A program made the position numbers and the translations under genes. 49,541 nt of DNA, taken from Candidatus Thioglobus sp. (GTDB taxonomy: Bacteria > Pseudomonadota > Gammaproteobacteria > PS1 > Pseudothioglobaceae). Of this stretch, positions 1 to 8,714 are shown in pieces (position 1 is the stretch's first letter; the number at the start of each line of letters is the position of its first letter). Under the pieces are notes generated by a model that had not been told where the DNA came from, did not search any database, and saw only the letters and a list, made by a program, of their open reading frames with translations. The stretch lies in NCBI GenBank assembly GCA_029936515.1, contig JAPYSK010000004.1:1-49541 (forward strand), in the 5' to 3' direction.

Positions 1-39
1 AGAGGCATCATCCATTTTTAAAATTTGCTCTTCACTCAT
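1..39 (-). CDS. Partial gene, N-terminal 13 codons only (possibly dksA)
   Basis: Reading the minus strand, an ATG at 39 opens a frame that runs off the window edge and encodes MSEEQILKMDDAS. An in-frame TGA lies about 33 bases before this ATG, and no other ATG, GTG or TTG lies between them, so the ATG is the probable start. The peptide resembles the N-terminus of proteobacterial DksA proteins, which often begin with an acidic LxEEELLKM-like stretch before a YMN motif. The motif itself is outside the window, so this is a guess from 13 residues. It would be divergent from the aldehyde dehydrogenase operon. Confidence 0.35.
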   Translation of the reverse strand, partial: MSEEQILKMDDAS

Positions 40-278
40 TGGCTCAGTCAGAGGCCAGTTTCGCTTTATTCAATCTTGACTTTTAGCCGATCTGTTCTTC
101 TTGCATTCCTTCCAAGTCGTTCTGTATTAGTCGTCATAAAATAAACAATTAACTTGTGTAAAAGATACCTCTATTCTAAGATACTTAGTTTAAAAGTCAA
201 CAAAAATTGAGATGTTAAAACCTTGATAAATCGCTATTAAAGAGTAAAATTAATCATTTTTTAATGCGTTAATAATAC

Positions 279-1727
279 ATGTCAAACCTATCAAATAATT
301 TTATAGCTGGTGACTGGGTGAAAGGCTCTTTTTCAATAACAAATATTAACCCTTCAGATACTAATGATGTGATTGGTGAGTATGCGCAGGCAAATAATGC
401 CCAACTAGATGACGCGTTAAACTCTGCTCAAATTGCTCAAAAGCAATGGTCAGCTACTGGTTTAGAACAGCGACAAGCGGTATTAATGAAGATTGGTGAG
501 GAGATGATGGTTCGCAGTGCTGAATTAGGGGAATTATTGTCTCGTGAGGAAGGTAAACCGGTTGCTGAAGGCAAAGGAGAGGTTTATAGAGCTGGTCAAT
601 TTTTTACTTATTATGCAGCTGAAGTGCTTCGTCAAAGTGGTGACACAGCAGATTCAGTTAGGCCAGGAATTGAAATCGATGTTCGTCGTGAACCTATGGG
701 TACAGTTGCAATTATTTCGCCGTGGAATTTCCCCACTGCTACTGCAAGTTGGAAAATTGCTCCAGCACTAGCATTTGGTAATGCTGTTATTTGGAAACCT
801 GCCAACCTAACGCCAGCGAGTGCCGTTGCGTTGACTGAAATCATCTCTAAACAAGACATTCCCAAAGGGCTATTTAATTTAGTTATGGGCTCTGGATCGT
901 CTATCGGTCAGGCGTTAGCTGAAAGTCCAAAAGTTCATGCGATTAGCTTTACTGGTTCTTATGATGTTGGTCTTCAAATAGCAGGTGCTGCGGCTAAAAA
1001 TTTAACCAAATTTCAATTGGAATTAGGTTCTAAAAATCCATTGGTTGTAATGGATGATGCAGATATTGATGTCGCTGTAACTGCAGCGACAGGAGGCGCT
1101 TTTGGAAGTACTGGGCAAAAATGTACTGCATCATCAAGGCTGGTTGTTCATGCATCAATTCATGATGAATTTGTTGATCGAATGAGTCAGTCTACTTCAT
1201 CTCTTAAGGTTGGACATGCTCTTGAAGAAGGGACTCAAATTGGTCCAGCGGCAAGCCAACAGCAACTTGATTCAAATCTCAAATATATGTCCTTGGCAAA
1301 AGAAGAAGGTTGTGAGATAGTATGTGGGGGTCAGAAGCTTGAGCTTGATAATCCTGGATTTTATATGCAGCCTGCTTTGTTAGTTGGTGGTGATAACTCA
1401 ATGAGAGTGAATCGTGAAGAGTTGTTTGCGCCAATGGCTTGCGTCATTAAGGTTGCAGACTATGAAGAAGCACTTTCAGTCGCCAATGACACAGATTTTG
1501 GGCTAGTTTCAGGGATTGTTACTCAGTCCTTGTCACGGGCTAATCATTTTCGAAGAAATGCAGAGAGTGGTTGCGTTATGGTTAACTTACCAACAGCAGG
1601 TACTGATTACCATGTTCCTTTTGGTGGCAGAAAAAACTCAAGTTTTGGCCCGAGAGAGCAAGGTACGTATGCCAAAGAGCTTTATACTCAAGTAAAAACC
1701 TCTTATATTTCTAGCGGTAATCCATAA
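279..1727 (+). CDS. NAD(P)-dependent aldehyde dehydrogenase
   Basis: This 482-residue protein is a full-length ALDH superfamily enzyme, which oxidises an aldehyde to a carboxylate in the cytoplasm. The N-terminal half carries the cofactor-binding motif IISPWNFP and FTGSYDVG. The general-base glutamate is in QLELGSKNP (about E248), and the catalytic cysteine is in GQKCTASSR (about C282). The sequence is closest in style to alpha-ketoglutaric semialdehyde and succinate semialdehyde dehydrogenases, but the substrate cannot be read from the sequence. It is the first gene of a coupled operon: its TAA overlaps the ATG of the M19-family gene by one base (TAATG). A role in oxidising an aldehyde made by the downstream proteins is inference. 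Confidence 0.9.
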   Translation: MSNLSNNFIAGDWVKGSFSITNINPSDTNDVIGEYAQANNAQLDDALNSAQIAQKQWSATGLEQRQAVLMKIGEEMMVRSAELGELLSREEGKPVAEGKGEVYRAGQFFTYYAAEVLRQSGDTADSVRPGIEIDVRREPMGTVAIISPWNFPTATASWKIAPALAFGNAVIWKPANLTPASAVALTEIISKQDIPKGLFNLVMGSGSSIGQALAESPKVHAISFTGSYDVGLQIAGAAAKNLTKFQLELGSKNPLVVMDDADIDVAVTAATGGAFGSTGQKCTASSRLVVHASIHDEFVDRMSQSTSSLKVGHALEEGTQIGPAASQQQLDSNLKYMSLAKEEGCEIVCGGQKLELDNPGFYMQPALLVGGDNSMRVNREELFAPMACVIKVADYEEALSVANDTDFGLVSGIVTQSLSRANHFRRNAESGCVMVNLPTAGTDYHVPFGGRKNSSFGPREQGTYAKELYTQVKTSYISSGNP

Positions 1728-2716
1728 TGGCTCATTCATCACTTTTCATTGACGCCCTCCAATACAACAATTGGAGTGAAGAGGTTTTCAAACAAATTAA
1801 TGAAGGTGGTTTAAGTGCGGTCCACGTTACAATTTGCTACCATGAAGACTTTCAGGAGATGGTTCAAAATGTTGTGGACTGGAATCGTCGTTTTGAAAGT
1901 TATTCAAGTATGATTTTTCATGGTCGAACAGCAAGTGATGTTCGCAAAGCACAAAAAGAAGGGCGTACTGCGATATTTTTTGGATTTCAGAATTGTTCAC
2001 CTATTGAAGATAATATTGGACTGGTCGAAATATGTCATCAGTTAGGTATCAGATTTATGCAGTTAACCTACAACAATCAGAGCTTATTAGCTACAGGCTG
2101 TTATGAAGAAAATGACCCTGGCATTACTCGAATGGGTAAGCAGGTAATAAAAGAAATGAATAGAGTCGGCTTGGTTGTTGATATGAGTCATTCTTCTGAG
2201 CGCTCAACTCTTGAAGCCATTGAAATATCTGAACGTCCAATTGCAATAACTCATGCCAATCCAACTTTTTGGCATCCTGCACTAAGAAATAAGTCTAATA
2301 AAGTTCTTGAGGCTCTCGGAGAAAGTGGAAGTATGCTCGGATTTTCAGTATATCCACATCACCTAAAGGATGGTACAAACTGCACATTGGAAAGTTTCTG
2401 CACAATGATTGCTGATACAGCAGAAATCATGGGAGTTAATAACATTGGGATTGGGACTGACTTGTGTCAAAACCAACCTGACAGTGTTGTTGAATGGATG
2501 AGAAATGGTACATGGACAAATGAACGTGACTATGGCGAAGGTTCAGCTGGCTTTGCTGGCTTTCCCGATCAACCTGAATGGTTTCAGGGTAACCGCGACT
2601 TTGTAAATATTGCAACAGGACTAATGAGTGTAGGCTTCTCTAATGATGATGTAGATTTAGTAATGGGTAATAATTGGCTGAGCTTTTTTGAATCATCTTT
2701 TGAATCTTTAAAATAA
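1727..2716 (+). CDS. M19 (renal dipeptidase-like) family protein with incomplete metal site
   Basis: The 329-residue protein has the overall pattern of the M19 membrane dipeptidase/amidohydrolase fold. Two zinc-type histidines are visible (H155 in VDMSHSS and H176 in ITHANP), and a late aspartate lies in GIGTD (about D245). The N-terminal HxD pair of true dipeptidases is absent: the equivalent stretch reads DALQYNNW. The bridging glutamate position is Q88 in FGFQNCSP. Related proteins near dimethylglycine and choline catabolism genes in pseudomonads share such changes, as I recall, so this may be a specialised subfamily rather than a decayed gene. There is no signal peptide. The start overlaps the upstream stop, and the next gene follows after 5 bases. 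Dipeptidase activity should not be assumed. Confidence 0.8.
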   Translation: MAHSSLFIDALQYNNWSEEVFKQINEGGLSAVHVTICYHEDFQEMVQNVVDWNRRFESYSSMIFHGRTASDVRKAQKEGRTAIFFGFQNCSPIEDNIGLVEICHQLGIRFMQLTYNNQSLLATGCYEENDPGITRMGKQVIKEMNRVGLVVDMSHSSERSTLEAIEISERPIAITHANPTFWHPALRNKSNKVLEALGESGSMLGFSVYPHHLKDGTNCTLESFCTMIADTAEIMGVNNIGIGTDLCQNQPDSVVEWMRNGTWTNERDYGEGSAGFAGFPDQPEWFQGNRDFVNIATGLMSVGFSNDDVDLVMGNNWLSFFESSFESLK

Positions 2717-2721
2717 TATCG

Positions 2722-4464
2722 ATGACTGCTGACACAGTATTGCTTGATATCGATTCTGATTTTATGCGACCACCTGAACAGGTAATGCGTCTAGATAGAA
2801 TGGGCTCTTCATTCCCAACTCGTTTAAGTTTTATGCGAACACTCATTAGGCGCATGTCTAAGGAGAATTGGAAATTTGAAAGAACTCTTCGTGAGGTTGA
2901 CAAAGATGGTCATGGTGTTAGCGTTTATTCAGCTTCAACACCAAGTAGAACATACTCATTAATAGCTTTTACTCAAGAGATACCACCTGAAATGCGAACC
3001 GATAGAGTCATTGCAGAAGTGTGGGATGCAACATTTAATCTATTTGATGGTATTCCTTCACAAGAGGATATTGATTATTTAGCAAACAACACTCCAAAGC
3101 AGGAAGGCGGACGATATAGGCCAAGCGAACTTGTTTTAGCAAGGGCAAATAAAAGCCTAAGAGTTTTTGAAAATGTCATTGCCTCCTTAGCTGAGGGGGC
3201 TCAACCAGATCTAGATTTATTATCTTCTGTAGGTTATCTAATGAGAACAACAGCTGTGTATGGTAGTGGTAAGTTTGGTTGCGCAGATAGAGCTAAGATT
3301 GCTGATAGAGAGGAGTGTAGGGCTCCATTTCAAATGGAATTATTGGCTGTCTATTTAATTCGTTGGTTCACAATTGATTCAGTAGAAGAGCTTGCTAAAG
3401 AAAGAGGTGGCGACAAAGCGGTAAAGTTGAATACAAATACTCGTCAATTTATCGGTGTGGGAAACTCTACAGGGCTTGGTATGGCGCCATTCTTACTTAA
3501 ACATCCTGCATTAATACATAATTGGGTTGTTGCTAAAGAGACCGCTTTAGCTAGGGTAAGGTCTATTGAAACACCAATCCAAGGTACCCTCGAAGTTTTT
3601 TTAAAGTCATTGCTTCAGGTCAGCCAGCACGTTGATGAATGGAATGTAGATGATGATGTTCAGGCACACAGAATTTCATGCTTAACAGATGAAATTCAGG
3701 CACTCAGGATTTGGTGTGAAGATGAATCAAATATATTCAGGCCCTATCCATGGAATGGTATTTATCACTATGTTGAGGATAATTTTTCTTTAGAGTGTCA
3801 AGAGATGATCGTTTCTCTAATCATAGAGCCCCATGGCTCGTTAGTAGACGATCTTGCAGATACAATGTCAACAACTTTAATTCCAAAATTTAAGGCTGAT
3901 ATGCCATTAACTGAACTGAAAGCAATTGTTAAAGATTGCTACCAATGGGCGACAACTATTGACTTTTCTTTAGAGGAGTCACAGCATCATTTTTGGTATT
4001 ATTCGGAGGATAAATTAGAGCCTCGGTTTGGTTCTAAAGGGGTTGATGAAGGGGTTGAGCAAGAAATGCCTTTAGCAATTGGTCGAGATGTGCACGATTT
4101 AGACGAGATGCTTTCAGAAACTAAAGATGAGATGCTTATCGCTGAGTTTGTGATGTTGTACCCTCAGTTTAGGCATATTATTCGCCGAATTCAGAACACT
4201 TTTCTAAGACCTTATTCAGAAGTTCAAGATAATCTATTGGGTGAATCTATGAGACCACTAGATCTTTTGCGATTTAAGTTGGCATTCTTTGGCGCTTCAA
4301 AGTTTGATCCTAGGTCAGACCTGTGGACTCGAATATCAATGTATCAGGGCGCACCTATGCCTGAGCAGATATCAGAACCAAACCATGACTGCTGGTCATT
4401 TCCAATAGTTGGTCGTTCGCAGTCATATCCATGCATGAATTGTAAATGTCAAAAAGCGATTTAA
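2722..4464 (+). CDS. Unrecognised conserved-looking 580-residue protein
   Basis: I cannot assign this protein to a named family. It is soluble, with no signal peptide or membrane segment, and looks mainly helical and acidic. Features that look conserved are AVYGSGKFGCADRAK near residue 190, a glycine-rich IGVGNSTGLGMAPF near residue 250, and a C-terminal PCMNCKC cysteine cluster. The glycine-rich stretch could bind a phosphate or nucleotide, but this is speculation. The gene begins 5 bases after the M19-like gene and overlaps the next gene by 19 bases, so the pair is probably translated together. Length and normal codon use argue for a real, maintained gene. It is a main candidate for an uncharacterised function in this window. 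Confidence 0.85.
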   Translation: MTADTVLLDIDSDFMRPPEQVMRLDRMGSSFPTRLSFMRTLIRRMSKENWKFERTLREVDKDGHGVSVYSASTPSRTYSLIAFTQEIPPEMRTDRVIAEVWDATFNLFDGIPSQEDIDYLANNTPKQEGGRYRPSELVLARANKSLRVFENVIASLAEGAQPDLDLLSSVGYLMRTTAVYGSGKFGCADRAKIADREECRAPFQMELLAVYLIRWFTIDSVEELAKERGGDKAVKLNTNTRQFIGVGNSTGLGMAPFLLKHPALIHNWVVAKETALARVRSIETPIQGTLEVFLKSLLQVSQHVDEWNVDDDVQAHRISCLTDEIQALRIWCEDESNIFRPYPWNGIYHYVEDNFSLECQEMIVSLIIEPHGSLVDDLADTMSTTLIPKFKADMPLTELKAIVKDCYQWATTIDFSLEESQHHFWYYSEDKLEPRFGSKGVDEGVEQEMPLAIGRDVHDLDEMLSETKDEMLIAEFVMLYPQFRHIIRRIQNTFLRPYSEVQDNLLGESMRPLDLLRFKLAFFGASKFDPRSDLWTRISMYQGAPMPEQISEPNHDCWSFPIVGRSQSYPCMNCKCQKAI

Positions 4465-5177
4465 CAATTTCATTAAATGAAGTCCTTTTTTATTTTACTA
4501 GAGCAGCCTTTGGTGTTAATGTTCCAATAGGACTCTCAGAGGACTTTGCTTATAGCAATATTTGGATTGCTGAAAATGGTTTTGATCCTTCTCTGTGTAG
4601 CTTGGAGGCACTTAATAATCTAGACAACCAAGTAAGTAGTTTAGCAATCAAATTTGAAAAGTTAAATGAAAGCGGACATTTTTTTTGCCATGAAGATAAA
4701 TTTTTATCTGCCCTTGAGGCTTCAGTAAGCGTTGTTGATTGGATTGAAGTTAGTACACCAACTGATGAATTAAAAATTAGTAATGTTGATGCTCCATTTT
4801 TGGTTGTTTCAGCTATAGGAGCAAATCAATGTAGTGGACTGACAGTTTCATGGGTTGATCAAGACAAAAGCCAATATCAAGTCAATTTTATAGATAATGA
4901 AACATGGGAAATCATAAGTTCATCAGTCAACCCAATAGAGCTAACTAGTGGGGCTGATATGCTAATTACTTCTTTTTATGCTAATGATAATATTCCACAA
5001 GGCTCAAATATTAAAAAGTTTAATGTAACTAAGGCAACGCTAAAAACTCTCAATAATGGCGTTCAAGTGAGAGAGAATTGGCAGGGAATTTATGACTATT
5101 TTTCGCGCTGTTTGGTGAAGTCAAGTGCTGAATCTAGGGCTTCCGGGGCAGGCGCGGGAATGGTTGATACAGATTAA
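4446..5177 (+). CDS. DUF3726-like protein
   Basis: This 243-residue protein resembles DUF3726 proteins, mainly through its C-terminal signature SRASGAGAGMVDTD, with a helical N-terminal region (LNEVLFYFTRAAFGVNVPIG) and a central beta-rich part. The family has no established function. The ATG lies inside the end of the 580-residue gene (19-base overlap), indicating translational coupling and perhaps a physical complex. The stop codon is one base from the stop of the convergent sdaA gene, so no classical terminator can fit between the two genes. The family name is from recall of the C-terminal pattern. Confidence 0.75.
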   Translation: MSKSDLTISLNEVLFYFTRAAFGVNVPIGLSEDFAYSNIWIAENGFDPSLCSLEALNNLDNQVSSLAIKFEKLNESGHFFCHEDKFLSALEASVSVVDWIEVSTPTDELKISNVDAPFLVVSAIGANQCSGLTVSWVDQDKSQYQVNFIDNETWEIISSSVNPIELTSGADMLITSFYANDNIPQGSNIKKFNVTKATLKTLNNGVQVRENWQGIYDYFSRCLVKSSAESRASGAGAGMVDTD

Positions 5178-5178
5178 T

Positions 5179-6558
5179 TTAACACTCAATAAAGCTTACA
5201 GCTAAACCACCAAGTGAGGTCTCTTTGTATTTGTGTGACATATCTATGCCTGTTCTTTTCATTGCGGCAATACATTGATCTAGAGAAATTAAGTGTTCAC
5301 CACTCTCTCTTAAGGAAAGTGAGCTTGCTGTGTACGCTTTGACAGCACCGAAGCCATTTCTCTCAATGCAAGGCACTTGTACGAGTCCTTTGACAGGATC
5401 GCAAGTCATTCCTATATGGTGCTCTAAAGCCATTTCTGCAGCATTTTCGATTTGGGCACTAGTACCTCCTCTTATGGCGCAAAGACCTGCAGCAGCCATA
5501 GAAGACGCTGAACCAACCTCGCCCTGACAGCCAACCTCAGCTCCTGATATCGAGCTGTTAAGTTTAATCAGTCCACCTATTGCGGATGCTGATAAAAGGA
5601 ATTGATGGATTTGTTCTGGAGTCGCTGACTTATGTTTATAGTAATAGTATAAGGTTGCTGGCACTACCCCTGATGCACCATTAGTTGGAGCAGTTACTAC
5701 CATATGTCCTGCAGCATTTTCTTCATTAACTGCCATTGCATAAGCACAAAGCCAATCATTAGTACTTGTATTTTCTAGGTCATTTTGTAGGCTTTCATGT
5801 AACTTCTTTGCCCGCCTTTTTGTATTTAATCCACCAGGCAGGATGCCTTCTGTAGCGAGACCGTTTTCAACACAGCTTTTCATTGCACTCCATATCTCAT
5901 CTAGTTTATTGATAAGTATTTCTTCAGGAATATTTTCTAGCTCATTTGCAAGCTTCATTTCCCAGATTGTTTTATTATTCTTTTTAGACATTTCTAGCAT
6001 TTGTTCAGAGTTGTTGAAAGGGTATGGATACGGCGCACTTGATTCTGCAGCAATTGGAGCTTCAATATTATCTATTTCAGCAAGAGTTGATATAAAGCCA
6101 CCACCGATAGAGAAATAGGTATGAGAAATGAGCATCTTATCTGATTTGTCTAGAAGTTCAAAAACCAAACCGTTAGGATTTTGTTTCATTGAATTTCTGG
6201 TGTCAAAAATGATATCGTCTTCTGAAAAGAACGCTGCCTTTTGAGTGTTATTGATATCTATACTTTTTGAGTTCCAGGTGCGCTCAATCACCTCATCCAT
6301 ATTTTCTTTGATGATAGTATGTGGCAGGTATCCATTTAGACCAAGAGTTACTGCTCTATCCGTTGCATGGCCTACACCAGTGTATGCTAGAGAGTCCTTT
6401 AAAGTGCATCTAATATGATAAGTATCAATGCTAGAATTTGATTCTACAAAATTCCTGACATGTTGCATGAAATCATTGGCAGCAACCATTGGTCCCATGG
6501 TGTGTGAGCTTGAGGGGCCAACACCAACTTTAAATAAGTCTAAAACGCTGATAAACAT
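5179..6558 (-). CDS. sdaA: L-serine ammonia-lyase, iron-sulfur type
   Basis: The 459-residue protein matches the single-chain, Fe-S dependent L-serine dehydratases that convert serine to pyruvate and ammonia. The N-terminal beta domain starts with SVLDLFKVGVGPSSSHTMGP, typical of the family. The alpha domain carries the three cysteines that hold the 4Fe-4S cluster, about C344 (EVGCQGEVGS), C386 (MTCDP) and C397 (VPCIER). The length is as expected for E. coli SdaA-type enzymes. In this context it would drain serine, made from glycine and methylene-THF, into central metabolism. The 3' end abuts the convergent DUF3726-like gene with one base between stops. The start has an inverted repeat about 31 bases upstream. 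Confidence 0.95.
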   Translation of the reverse strand: MFISVLDLFKVGVGPSSSHTMGPMVAANDFMQHVRNFVESNSSIDTYHIRCTLKDSLAYTGVGHATDRAVTLGLNGYLPHTIIKENMDEVIERTWNSKSIDINNTQKAAFFSEDDIIFDTRNSMKQNPNGLVFELLDKSDKMLISHTYFSIGGGFISTLAEIDNIEAPIAAESSAPYPYPFNNSEQMLEMSKKNNKTIWEMKLANELENIPEEILINKLDEIWSAMKSCVENGLATEGILPGGLNTKRRAKKLHESLQNDLENTSTNDWLCAYAMAVNEENAAGHMVVTAPTNGASGVVPATLYYYYKHKSATPEQIHQFLLSASAIGGLIKLNSSISGAEVGCQGEVGSASSMAAAGLCAIRGGTSAQIENAAEMALEHHIGMTCDPVKGLVQVPCIERNGFGAVKAYTASSLSLRESGEHLISLDQCIAAMKRTGIDMSHKYKETSLGGLAVSFIEC

Positions 6559-6588
6559 GATAAATTAAGTTCTACGAAGATTGTCATT

Positions 6589-6611
6589 CTACATTACGGA
6601 TCTAAATGTAG
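6589..6611. repeat. Inverted repeat between sdaA and the racemase-type gene
   Basis: CTACATT and AATGTAG form a perfect 7-base stem around a 9-base loop. It lies about 31 bases upstream of the sdaA start and just downstream of the stop of the minus-strand enolase-superfamily gene. On the minus strand the T-run comes before rather than after the stem, so it is not a standard intrinsic terminator. It could be an operator or a transcript-end structure. Confidence 0.35.
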
Positions 6612-6623
6612 CTATTAAAAAAA

Positions 6624-7709
6624 TCACCATATGATACATTGTTTTACAGTCTCTTTATTGAAAGTAAAACCGGTTCCAGGTCTTTCTGGAATATCAATAT
6701 GACCATTGATAACTTCAATTTGTTCATTAAACAGTCTGGAAAACCATGGCATATGTTCAACGGAAATACAATTTTCTACTGAGCCTGCAACGCAAAGACT
6801 TTGTTCTGTAAAGATGTGTGTTGAAATTGGAACTTCGTATTCTTTTGCAATATTAGCAACCTCTCTCATTAAGGAGATGCCACCAATTCTTTGAAGGTCT
6901 GGCATGACAATATCACAAGCTTTAGCTTCAAGCATCTCAATAACACCATGCTTGGAATACTCATTTTCACAAGAAGCAATTGGGGTGTTAATTTCATGTT
7001 TTACCTTGGCATGACCCAAGCGATCAGAAAATGCAACTGGCTCCTCTAGCCAAAATAAATCATATTCTTCTAGTTCCTTTCCTAATCGAATGGCGTCATC
7101 AGTTTTAAGGCCTTGATTAACATCTGCCATCAATTCAATTTCAGGACCAATCGCTTTTCTAAGTTGTTTTACACGTTCAACATCGCTTAATAAATTACCA
7201 CTTCCAATTCGAACTTTCATAGCCAAGAAGCCTTGATCAAGAAATTCTTGAGCTTCATTTAGTATTGAATCAATAGATTGGGAAAGCCATAATCCACCAC
7301 TCGCATAGGTTTTTATCTTTGACCGGTGACTACCAAAAAGGCGATGCAAAGGTAAATGAGACGCCTTGCCATTGATATCCCATAATGCGGTATCAATTGT
7401 TGATAGTGCAGAGATAGCATAGTTACTTTTTCCACTCTGATCAATAACGCTCCAAATATCTTGCAAAATATCGTCAATAAATTGAGGATCTTTGCCAATT
7501 AAAATTGATGATAAGCCTACTAAAGTTTCCTTGTAAACTTTTATTTCATAGGAGTTCAAACTAAATAAATAGCTCTGCCCCTCTATCCCTTCGTCAGTTG
7601 CAATGGTTAGCAGAACACATCCAACTGATGACATTTCATGGATAGCGGTTGTTATAGTGTTTTCAAAGGGTAGATCTATAATTCGAGTAGCTATTTTGGT
7701 AATTTTCAT
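6624..7709 (-). CDS. Mandelate racemase/muconate lactonizing enzyme family protein
   Basis: This 361-residue enolase-superfamily enzyme shows the MR-subgroup active site. It has a KxR motif (K165/R167 in MKVRIG), metal ligands D196 (MADVNQG), E222 (LEEPV) and E248 (SCENEY), and the D271/H298 dyad (MPDLQ and STHIF). Such enzymes abstract the alpha-proton of a carboxylate and act as acid-sugar dehydratases or racemases; the substrate is not predictable here. The LysR gene lies 5 bases upstream on the same strand, so the two are probably cotranscribed. The divergent aldolase, dehydrogenase and reductase genes make a hydroxy-acid or sugar-acid substrate plausible. Confidence 0.9.
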   Translation of the reverse strand: MKITKIATRIIDLPFENTITTAIHEMSSVGCVLLTIATDEGIEGQSYLFSLNSYEIKVYKETLVGLSSILIGKDPQFIDDILQDIWSVIDQSGKSNYAISALSTIDTALWDINGKASHLPLHRLFGSHRSKIKTYASGGLWLSQSIDSILNEAQEFLDQGFLAMKVRIGSGNLLSDVERVKQLRKAIGPEIELMADVNQGLKTDDAIRLGKELEEYDLFWLEEPVAFSDRLGHAKVKHEINTPIASCENEYSKHGVIEMLEAKACDIVMPDLQRIGGISLMREVANIAKEYEVPISTHIFTEQSLCVAGSVENCISVEHMPWFSRLFNEQIEVINGHIDIPERPGTGFTFNKETVKQCIIW

Positions 7710-7714
7710 TACAA

Positions 7715-8566
7715 TTAATTAACTATATTGATTGACTTCAGAGCTTGGACAGCTGATTGCTGTAAATTCTTGTTTTCGGTGCTTATGGGATATCCTAAAT
7801 AGGTTGGACGGTTAAAGACTGGTGCATTTTCAACCAAAAACAAGCTTTTATTTTGCAGGTATGGCTTGATTGAGCTTTCTAAAAAATAGCCAGACCCACC
7901 ATGAGTAAGAATTTGATTGAGTCCGAATGAGCCAAGACCAACAGACATTTTCGGGATAAATGTTTTGGGAAAAGCGAGATTGTGCTGGGCGCGGAATTCG
8001 TCTCCCCAATCAACAAAAATATAACCAGGTGTTCTACCAACTTGTAGTTCTCTGGGCTCTGTAGAAACCAAATAAAGTGACTCGTTGTTAAATGCCTCAA
8101 TCTGAATATTTGGATGGTTAGTGGGCGCGTACAAAATCGCCATATCGAGTTGTCCATCTCTAAGTTGAGTCATCAATGGATCGGAATAATCTGCGATAAC
8201 CCGAGTAGCTATAGTGGGGTTGCTTTTTTGCATAAAAGTTAGCCATTGGGTGGCAATATAATCCCAATGATTAAGCTGTATGCCCAAGCTGAAAACACCA
8301 TCCAAATCCTCAGGCAGGGCAATTTCTTGTCGTGCTCTCTCCCAAGCCTGAACTACAGTTAAGGCGTGTGGATGAAAAAGCCTCCCGGCGGCACTCAATT
8401 TAGAGCCATTACGTTTGCGAATAATTAAGGTTTGATTTAGCCGTTCTTCCAGGGCTTTTATCCGCGCGCTAACCGTTGATTGAGTAACATGAAGTCGTTC
8501 AGCAGTAAGCTGAAAACTACTAGACGAATGGAGCTCTAAGAAGGTACGCATGTGTTCAATATTCAT
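7715..8566 (-). CDS. LysR-family transcriptional regulator
   Basis: The 283-residue protein has the N-terminal winged helix-turn-helix of LysR regulators (LTAERLHVTQSTVSARIKAL at about 20-40), followed by a periplasmic-binding-protein-like effector domain with typical motifs (QLRDGQLDMAILY). It is transcribed divergently from the aldolase gene across about 148 bases that contain a perfect palindrome. This is the usual arrangement for a LysR protein controlling both itself and the divergent catabolic genes. The inducer is unknown but is likely a substrate or intermediate of the neighbouring enzymes. Confidence 0.92.
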   Translation of the reverse strand: MNIEHMRTFLELHSSSSFQLTAERLHVTQSTVSARIKALEERLNQTLIIRKRNGSKLSAAGRLFHPHALTVVQAWERARQEIALPEDLDGVFSLGIQLNHWDYIATQWLTFMQKSNPTIATRVIADYSDPLMTQLRDGQLDMAILYAPTNHPNIQIEAFNNESLYLVSTEPRELQVGRTPGYIFVDWGDEFRAQHNLAFPKTFIPKMSVGLGSFGLNQILTHGGSGYFLESSIKPYLQNKSLFLVENAPVFNRPTYLGYPISTENKNLQQSAVQALKSINIVN

Positions 8567-8622
8567 TCATCATATCCAATAATAATATTAATAATTATGA
8601 TGTTACTCTTTAATATTGATGA

Positions 8623-8638
8623 AATAAATCGATTTATT
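8623..8638. promoter_or_regulatory. Perfect 16-base palindrome, candidate LysR operator
   Basis: AATAAATCGATTTATT reads the same on both strands. It sits in the divergent intergenic region about 57 bases upstream of the LysR start and about 76 bases upstream of the aldolase start. LysR sites are typically T-N11-A dyads in exactly this position. Assignment to this regulator is inference. Confidence 0.45.
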
Positions 8639-8714
8639 CGATATATAGAAACAATTTTTATCAACTAATATTTCTATCTGTTAATGTATATTTACAATTA
8701 TTTTGGAAGATAAA

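Noticed and set aside
66-137. A 23-codon minus-strand frame upstream of the partial gene
   Set aside because: It is short and basic, has no good ribosome-binding site and no recognisable similarity; chance is likely.
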